From an uncultured Bacteroidota bacterium (GTDB taxonomy: Bacteria > Bacteroidota > Bacteroidia > UBA7662): a stretch of 11,679 nucleotides of DNA. The DNA lies in contig CAIVQI010000151.1 in assembly GCA_903908015.1 (NCBI GenBank), positions 1 through 11,679 of the forward strand, written 5' to 3'. The number at the start of each line of letters is the position of its first letter. Position 1 is the first letter of the stretch. Below are positions 8,194 to 11,679 of this stretch, in pieces. A model generated the notes under the pieces. That model worked only from the letters and a program-made list of their open reading frames with translations. It searched no databases and was not told the DNA's origin. The position numbers and the translations under genes were made by a program.

Positions 8194-8201
8194 CAAATAT
8201 A
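8194..8201 (-). promoter_or_regulatory. Candidate -7 element for the M16 peptidase gene
   Basis: On the minus strand this reads TATATTTG, an exact TAnnTTTG match, 22 nt before the M16 start codon. The implied leader is very short. No convincing -33 element is seen upstream, where the sequence is G-rich. Confidence 0.4.
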
Positions 8202-8250
8202 GGGAAGCCCCCCTAACCCTAGTCCACCGCTTTTTATCAGCTTTTTTCCT

Positions 8251-8258
8251 TACTTTTG
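8251..8258 (+). promoter_or_regulatory. Candidate -7 element for tRNA-Leu (and possibly trhO)
   Basis: TACTTTTG matches TAnnTTTG exactly and is preceded by T-rich sequence at 8230-8247 that could supply a degenerate -33 element. The start of transcription would fall near 8265, about 30 nt before the mature tRNA 5' end, which is a typical distance for a tRNA leader. Confidence 0.5.
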
Positions 8259-8296
8259 CACCCACCCCATTTTTTGGAATTAGGGCATTTTTCTTG

Positions 8297-8378
8297 GCCG
8301 AAGTGGTGAAATTGGTAGACACGCACGTTTCAGGGGCGTGTGTCGCAAGACATGCCGGTTCGAGTCCGGCCTTCGGCA
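8297..8378 (+). tRNA. tRNA-Leu (anticodon CAG)
   Basis: The acceptor stem GCCGAAG (8297-8303) pairs perfectly with CTTCGGC (8371-8377), followed by discriminator A at 8378. The D-loop has the usual AATTGGTAGAC. The anticodon stem is CACGT/GCGTG (8324-8328 and 8336-8340, ending in a G-U pair), and the loop TTCAGGG places CAG at 8331-8333. A long variable arm (TGTC-GCAA-GACA, 8341-8352) marks a class II tRNA, and CAG assigns it to leucine. The T-arm is GCCGG-TTCGAGT-CCGGC (8354-8370). The bases after the discriminator are CCT, so the 3' CCA is not fully encoded and must be added after transcription. Confidence 0.96.
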
Positions 8379-8386
8379 CCTGATCA

Positions 8387-8421
8387 CAGCGCGGGGGGGG
8401 CAATTCATCCTCCCGCGGCTG
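8387..8421 (+). terminator. GC-rich hairpin directly after tRNA-Leu
   Basis: CAGC at 8387-8390 pairs with GCTG at 8418-8421, and GCGGG at 8391-8395 pairs with CCCGC at 8412-8416, with a bulged G at 8417. Further G-C pairs are possible towards an A/T-rich loop at 8401-8408. The ascending side contains a run of eight G (8393-8400). The sequence after it (TTCTTCC) is not a proper T-run, so this could be a weak terminator or a processing or stability stem between the tRNA and trhO. Confidence 0.4.
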
Positions 8422-8480
8422 TTCTTCCGATTTCCCAAAGTGTTTTTAGAGAACCATATTGCCTCATACAGTGTTTTTAC

Positions 8481-9602
8481 ATGACGGTATTGCATAATAA
8501 GGTAAGTCGACAGCTTTTGCGTGAGCAGCTGATGAAGGAGGACTTTCGTCGGGTTACCCTTTCGTTTTACCGCTATTTTTATGTGGATGATGTGCAAGCG
8601 CTGCGCGATGCGCTCTACTTGAAGTGGTCGGCCTTGGGTTGCTTGGGCCGGATTTATATAGCACGCGAGGGCATTAACGCGCAAATGAGCGTGCCGGAAC
8701 ATGAGATGGAGGCGTTTACGGCGCATTTGTATTCGGTGGAGGGACTGGCGGAGGTGCCGCTGAAAATTGCTGTGGAGGATGACGGGCGCTCCTTTATCAA
8801 ACTGAATGTGAAGATTCGGGCCAAATTGGTGGCCGATGGCCTCGCTGAAGGCAGTTTTGATGTAACCAATGTGGGCACGCACCTCACGGCCGAGGAGTTT
8901 AATCGGGCGATGGATTTGCCCGGTGCAGTGGTGGTCGACATGCGCAACCACTATGAAAGCGAAGTGGGCCGCTTTGAAGGGGCCGTTTGTCCAGACGCCG
9001 ATACCTTCCGCGATGAGCTTCCTATGGTGGCCCAAATTCTGGAAGGCAAGGAAGAGCAACCCGTGCTGTTGTATTGCACAGGTGGAATCCGCTGCGAAAA
9101 GGCCAGCGCCTACCTGCGCCATAAAGGTTTTTCGCAGGTCCACCAGTTGCACGGGGGCATCATCGATTATGTGCGGCAGGTGCGCACCCAGAACCTTCCC
9201 AATCGATTTCTGGGGAAGAATTTTGTGTTCGACGACCGAATGGGTGAACGGATCAGCGAACACATCCTGGCTGTGTGTCACCAGTGTGGCCAACCATGCG
9301 ACGAGCATGTGAATTGTGCCAACACGGCTTGCCATCATTTGTTTATACAGTGTGGGGCTTGTGGCGCCACCTTCAACGGTTGCTGCAGCGCAGCATGCCA
9401 AGCCGTTTTGGAGGCGCATCCATTCAATCAAACTAATCCTGTCTCCTCCGACATGCCGACTACTGCGGCTCAACTGACTACTATGGCCCAACTGACTGCT
9501 GTGGCTCAACCAATTGCTGCCCCGCAACCGAAAGTGTACCGCAAGGGCCGTCCACCTGGACGAACAGATGTGGCGGCACCCCACGCCGTGCATCCCACAT
9601 GA
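8481..9602 (+). CDS. trhO: tRNA uridine(34) hydroxylase TrhO (rhodanese-domain, YceA/UPF0176 family)
   Basis: TrhO makes 5-hydroxyuridine at wobble position 34 of tRNAs. The protein has 373 residues. The N-terminal domain is typical (RVTLSFYRYFYVDDVQALRD, then ALGCLGRIYIAREGINAQMS). The rhodanese domain, about 130-235, has the loop CTGGIR with catalytic Cys199. Ten Cys lie between 266 and 306 (CHQCG, CGACG, CCSAAC), as in the family's metal-binding-like tail. Residues about 325-373 are an unusual low-complexity extension with three six-residue repeats (TAAQLT, TMAQLT, AVAQPI). The ATG at 8481 matches the family N-terminus. The frame is open further upstream into the tRNA gene, but that stretch cannot be coding. 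It follows tRNA-Leu(CAG), whose C34 should not be a substrate. It may share the tRNA promoter or have its own. Confidence 0.93.
   Translation: MTVLHNKVSRQLLREQLMKEDFRRVTLSFYRYFYVDDVQALRDALYLKWSALGCLGRIYIAREGINAQMSVPEHEMEAFTAHLYSVEGLAEVPLKIAVEDDGRSFIKLNVKIRAKLVADGLAEGSFDVTNVGTHLTAEEFNRAMDLPGAVVVDMRNHYESEVGRFEGAVCPDADTFRDELPMVAQILEGKEEQPVLLYCTGGIRCEKASAYLRHKGFSQVHQLHGGIIDYVRQVRTQNLPNRFLGKNFVFDDRMGERISEHILAVCHQCGQPCDEHVNCANTACHHLFIQCGACGATFNGCCSAACQAVLEAHPFNQTNPVSSDMPTTAAQLTTMAQLTAVAQPIAAPQPKVYRKGRPPGRTDVAAPHAVHPT
9462..9515 (+). repeat. Three degenerate 18-bp in-frame repeats at the 3' end of trhO
   Basis: Units at 9462-9479, 9480-9497 and 9498-9515 share the pattern (A/G)CT-NNG-GC(T/C)-CAA-C. 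They encode TAAQLT, TMAQLT and AVAQPI. They lie after the Cys-rich segment of TrhO, outside its conserved domains. Confidence 0.65.
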
Positions 9603-9608
9603 TGCCCT

Positions 9609-9656
9609 GATGGTTGGGTTGTAGTTTTACAAGGACTTTTGTACAGCACAACCATC
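9609..9656 (+). terminator. Possible hairpin after trhO
   Basis: GATGGTTG at 9609-9616 is the exact reverse complement of CAACCATC at 9649-9656. Within the 32-nt loop, TTGTA at 9619-9623 can pair with TACAA at 9628-9632. There is no T-run after the outer stem, so this is at best a weak or factor-dependent terminator. Confidence 0.25.
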
Positions 9657-9716
9657 AACTTACGTATCTTGTGTCGACTATTGATCCGCCCTTCTCGTAT
9701 CTCAAAGCGTCTCATC

Positions 9717-9780
9717 CATCCCGAAATATCATTTTCTAGTCTCACATCCATCCCGAAATATCATTTTCTAGTCTCACATC
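9717..9780 (+). repeat. Perfect tandem duplication of a 32-bp unit in the gcvH upstream region
   Basis: Positions 9717-9748 and 9749-9780 are identical 32-bp copies beginning CATCCCGAAATATC, and the first five bases of a third copy follow at 9781-9785. The block is non-coding and lies 28 nt before the gcvH start. The rest of the 9603-9807 gap holds only the hairpin after trhO. I see no good TAnnTTTG promoter for gcvH at a normal distance. Confidence 0.9.
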
Positions 9781-9807
9781 CATCCTGCAAATTTATTTTT
9801 GAGCAAC

Positions 9808-10188
9808 ATGAATATACCTGATCATCTTCGTTACACTGCCGACCACGAATGGGTTGCCCTGGAGGGCGATAGCGCATTGGTGGGGATCACCGACTATGCC
9901 CAGGGCGAATTGGGCGATATCGTATTTGTTGAAATCGAAACCGTGGGTCAGGCGCTGCGCCAGGGCGATGTCTTCGGCACTGTTGAGGCGGTAAAAACAG
10001 TTTCCGATTTGTTTATGCCTGTGAGCGGCACCCTTTTAGAGAAAAATGCCGGCCTCGACAGCGCCCCTGAGTCGGTGAACAGCGACGCCTACGGATCGGG
10101 GTGGATGGTACGCATTCAACTCGATGACCCCGCGCAGGTCGACGCATTGATGTCGCCCGATGAGTACCGAAAGCATATCGGCCTTTAA
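9808..10188 (+). CDS. gcvH: Glycine cleavage system H protein
   Basis: This 126-residue lipoyl carrier shuttles the aminomethyl intermediate from P-protein (glycine decarboxylase) to T- and L-proteins in the glycine cleavage complex. The N-terminus LRYTADHEWVAL and the lipoylation segment FGTVEAVKTVSDLFMPVSG are diagnostic, with K63 the expected lipoyl-lysine. Further signatures are GELGDIVFVE and the C-terminal SGWMVRIQL. The length is normal for GcvH. I chose the ATG at 9808. A TTG three codons upstream (9799) is possible but gives only MSN extra. The 3' end overlaps the VanZ-family gene by 29 nt, so the two are probably co-transcribed. No gcvP or gcvT is in the window, which is common in Bacteroidota where gcv genes are scattered. 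Confidence 0.96.
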   Translation: MNIPDHLRYTADHEWVALEGDSALVGITDYAQGELGDIVFVEIETVGQALRQGDVFGTVEAVKTVSDLFMPVSGTLLEKNAGLDSAPESVNSDAYGSGWMVRIQLDDPAQVDALMSPDEYRKHIGL

Positions 10189-10600
10189 CGGGCTGTTCGA
10201 ACAGTCGGGGGGACCCGTTAGACGGCGGAGGGGTCGTCTGTTTTGGTTTTGTCTGCCCCCCATGCTTTGGATGTTGCTGATCTTGGTGTTGATCGGCTTG
10301 CCAGGCTATAGCGTTACTCTTCCCGCCTTTAGTTTTTCCGATTGGGTGATCCATGGGGGAATGTTTTTCCCTTTGGGTCTCATGTGGATGCAGGCCCTGC
10401 GCAAGCAACGGGTTTTGAATTTAGCGCGGATGTTTGCGGGCTACTACACCTGGATGATTTGCATTGTGTTTAGTGGGCTCACCGAGCTGCTCCAGGCATG
10501 GGTTTTTGTGCAGCGATCGGCACAGTTGGGTGATTACCTCGCCAACCTCACGGGGTGTGGACTGGGGTATTTGTTCTATGTTTGGATAATCCGTCAGTAA
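10160..10600 (+). CDS. VanZ-family small integral membrane protein
   Basis: This 146-residue protein has four predicted membrane segments at about 27-50, 58-79, 89-115 and 122-144. The VanZ-like pattern is present: SDWVIHGGMFFPLG after the first segment, and SGLTELLQAWVFVQRSAQLGDYLANLTGCGLGY, with the acidic E-x-x-Q and the D-x-x-x-N-x-x-G positions of the family. The family is named for a glycopeptide-resistance accessory protein, but most members have no known function and nothing here implies resistance. The start overlaps the end of gcvH by 29 nt. A later in-frame ATG would cut into the first membrane helix, so the upstream start is preferred. Confidence 0.82.
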   Translation: MSTESISAFNGLFEQSGGPVRRRRGRLFWFCLPPMLWMLLILVLIGLPGYSVTLPAFSFSDWVIHGGMFFPLGLMWMQALRKQRVLNLARMFAGYYTWMICIVFSGLTELLQAWVFVQRSAQLGDYLANLTGCGLGYLFYVWIIRQ

Positions 10601-10624
10601 GGCCCGATATATATTTCTATTGTG

Positions 10625-10632
10625 TATATTTA
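10625..10632 (+). promoter_or_regulatory. Weak candidate -7 element before the tonB gene
   Basis: TATATTTA matches TAnnTTTG at all but the last defined base and sits 68 nt before the TonB start, in an A/T-rich gap of 99 nt. No clear -33 motif is visible. The gap makes a separate promoter plausible, but read-through from gcvH-VanZ is equally possible. Confidence 0.25.
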
Positions 10633-10699
10633 GCCGCTTAAACGAAAGATGGACTTTGTGCGTTTGCCCCTTGGGCAGACGTGTAAAAACCCCAACGCT

Positions 10700-11368
10700 A
10701 TGGAACCAAAAAAGAATCCGAAAGCCGATTTAAACGCCCAAAGGGGCATGTTTTTCCAGATTGGATTGGTGCTTACATTGGGATTAATGCTCTATGGCTT
10801 CAACTGGTCGAACGACGAAGGAAGCGGGGCAAGTCTCGGTGACCTCAAGGTCGATGACCTGGTGGAGATGGAAGTCCCCCAAACCGAGCAAAAAGTGAAG
10901 CCACCACCCCCGCCGCCGCCGCCCGTTCTGGAAATTGTTGACAACGAGGAAGTGCTTGAAGAGGAAGAGGTCACCTCCACAGAGGTGAGTCAGGATACCC
11001 GAATCGACATACCCGTTATCGAGCAGGAGGTTGAGGCGGAGGCCGAGGAACCGGAAATCTTCACCATTGTGGAGGAGATGCCCACGTTTCCCGGAGGAGA
11101 TCAGGCCTTGCTTGAATACATGGCCAAGAACACTAAATATCCTCCACTGGCCCGCGAGAATGGATTGCAGGGGATTGTGGTGGTGACGTTCGTGGTCGAT
11201 GAGCGCGGGCGCATCAAAGATGCCCAGGTATTGCGTGGCATTGGAGGCGGATGTGATGAGGAGGCCATGCGGGTGGTGCAGTCGATGCCCCCTTGGAAGC
11301 CGGGCAAGCAGCGCGGCATGTCGGTGCGGGTGCAGTACAACCTGCCCTTCCGTTTTACGTTGCGCTAG
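10700..11368 (+). CDS. Energy transducer TonB
   Basis: This 222-residue protein has a cytoplasmic N-terminus MEPKKNPKADLNAQRG, a single membrane helix (about 17-34), a periplasmic linker, then a TonB C-terminal domain. The linker has eight consecutive prolines (68-75) and a highly acidic, Glu-rich stretch (83-119). The C-terminal domain (about 125-222) has EEMPTFPGG, KYPPLARENGLQGIVVVTFVVDERGRI, GGGCDEEAMRVVQSMPPWKPG and VQYNLPFRF, the usual Bacteroidota form. It spans the periplasm to energise outer-membrane receptors through ExbB/ExbD. I chose the ATG at 10700 because it gives the family N-terminus. An in-frame ATG at 10649 would add 17 unconserved residues. The TonB-dependent receptor at 2361-4787 is a possible client, but proximity is the only evidence. 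Confidence 0.93.
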   Translation: MEPKKNPKADLNAQRGMFFQIGLVLTLGLMLYGFNWSNDEGSGASLGDLKVDDLVEMEVPQTEQKVKPPPPPPPPVLEIVDNEEVLEEEEVTSTEVSQDTRIDIPVIEQEVEAEAEEPEIFTIVEEMPTFPGGDQALLEYMAKNTKYPPLARENGLQGIVVVTFVVDERGRIKDAQVLRGIGGGCDEEAMRVVQSMPPWKPGKQRGMSVRVQYNLPFRFTLR

Positions 11369-11679
11369 GCGCAGGCTTCAAGCTGTGTTGTTGCGGACTT
11401 GCCGTGGGCTTGGAGCTGGCTTGATGCCGGCTTGCCGCGGGCTAGGTGCAGGCTTGGCGCCGGGTTTTTGCGGGGATTTAGGTTGTTGGGAAGGGGTTTC
11501 AAAGAAATTTGATTGTCGGCAAGTTTGCAGTTAATAGCTTCACATATTGTAGAAATCCACTTATGAAACTTCCAACCGTCAACGCGGCGTTAATTAAAGT
11601 GACTGGCGTATTTTCTTACAAAAGAAATGATATACGCAGGTTTCTGGATAGTGGCATGGACAGACCGAAATAGCCTTCC
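11369..11679. other. No supported gene; G-rich repeat then AT-rich tail to window edge
   Basis: The first 100 nt after tonB are GC-rich and repetitive. From about 11500 the sequence is AT-richer and unremarkable. A 36-codon frame at 11563-11673 (+) and a frame open to the edge at 11590-11679 (-) have no recognisable product or start signal. No T-tailed hairpin that would terminate tonB is evident. Confidence 0.4.
11393..11458. repeat. Degenerate 33-bp direct repeat downstream of tonB
   Basis: Units 11393-11425 and 11426-11458 match at 25 of 33 positions. Four central differences (C/T, A/T, T/A, A/T) fall at every third base or multiples of three. They are silent in one minus-strand frame (KPAPSPRQ twice) and also in one plus-strand frame (CRGLGAGL twice). 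Confidence 0.6.

Noticed and set aside
8340..8480. Upstream extension of the trhO frame into tRNA-Leu
   Set aside because: It would begin inside the tRNA; the conserved TrhO N-terminus starts at 8481.
8280..9593. Long minus-strand open frame (437 codons) opposite trhO
   Set aside because: It runs antisense across trhO and the tRNA gene. Its translation has no family signature, while the plus strand encodes an unmistakable TrhO.
9794..9801. TATTTTTG as a gcvH promoter -7 element
   Set aside because: It matches TAnnTTTG but lies only six bases before the ATG, which would require a leaderless transcript, and no -33 element is present.
11563..11673. 36-codon open frame (MKLPTVNAALIK...)
   Set aside because: Short, with no ribosome-binding site, no recognisable motif and no supporting context.
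11590..11679. Minus-strand frame open to the window edge, possible end of a gene outside
   Set aside because: Only 29 codons are visible and no similarity can be recognised; the sequence to the right is needed.

Overview
The window looks like chromosomal DNA from a member of the Bacteroidota. The evidence is the protein content: a TonB-dependent receptor with a carboxypeptidase-regulatory-like N-terminus next to a DUF4249 lipoprotein, a FISUMP-domain surface protein, a TonB protein beginning MEPKKNPKAD, and an M16 peptidase next to an O-methyltransferase. Good Shine-Dalgarno sequences are largely absent, and -7 elements of the Bacteroidota type TAnnTTTG sit in front of several genes. No phage, insertion sequence, CRISPR array or defence gene is visible. 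Most of the window is housekeeping and cell-envelope content.

Layout. Positions 1-1370 (+) hold the 3' part of a secreted-type protein with collagen-like Gly-X-Y repeats, an Fn3-like module and a FISUMP domain. Its reading frame is broken by an in-frame TAA at 99-101. Positions 6089-1510 (-) are a tight three-gene unit: a GH73/LysM peptidoglycan hydrolase, a TonB-dependent receptor and a DUF4249 lipoprotein, with a 6-nt gap and then a 1-nt TGATG overlap. Positions 8171-6260 (-) hold an M16 zinc peptidase followed by a class I SAM O-methyltransferase. Between 8171 and 8297 lies a divergent intergenic region. It serves the M16 gene leftwards and tRNA-Leu(CAG) rightwards, and the tRNA is followed by trhO (tRNA U34 hydroxylase). 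Positions 9808-11368 (+) hold gcvH, a VanZ-family membrane protein and a TonB energy transducer. gcvH and the VanZ gene overlap by 29 nt. The last 311 nt carry no gene I can support, but they do contain a degenerate 33-bp repeat.

How the genes fit together. The receptor, DUF4249 lipoprotein, TonB protein and LysM/GH73 hydrolase are all envelope functions. The TonB encoded here is one candidate energiser of the receptor, but such genomes usually encode several TonBs, so pairing them is inference. TrhO and tRNA-Leu are both translation-related, but the tRNA has a C34 wobble base and should not be a TrhO substrate.

The most noteworthy items are the nonsense codon that keeps the Gly-X-Y register in the collagen gene, the hydrolase-receptor-DUF4249 gene cluster, a perfect 32-bp tandem duplication before gcvH, a repeat-bearing C-terminal extension on TrhO, and the 33-bp repeat after tonB. 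I did not find a convincing, previously undescribed system.
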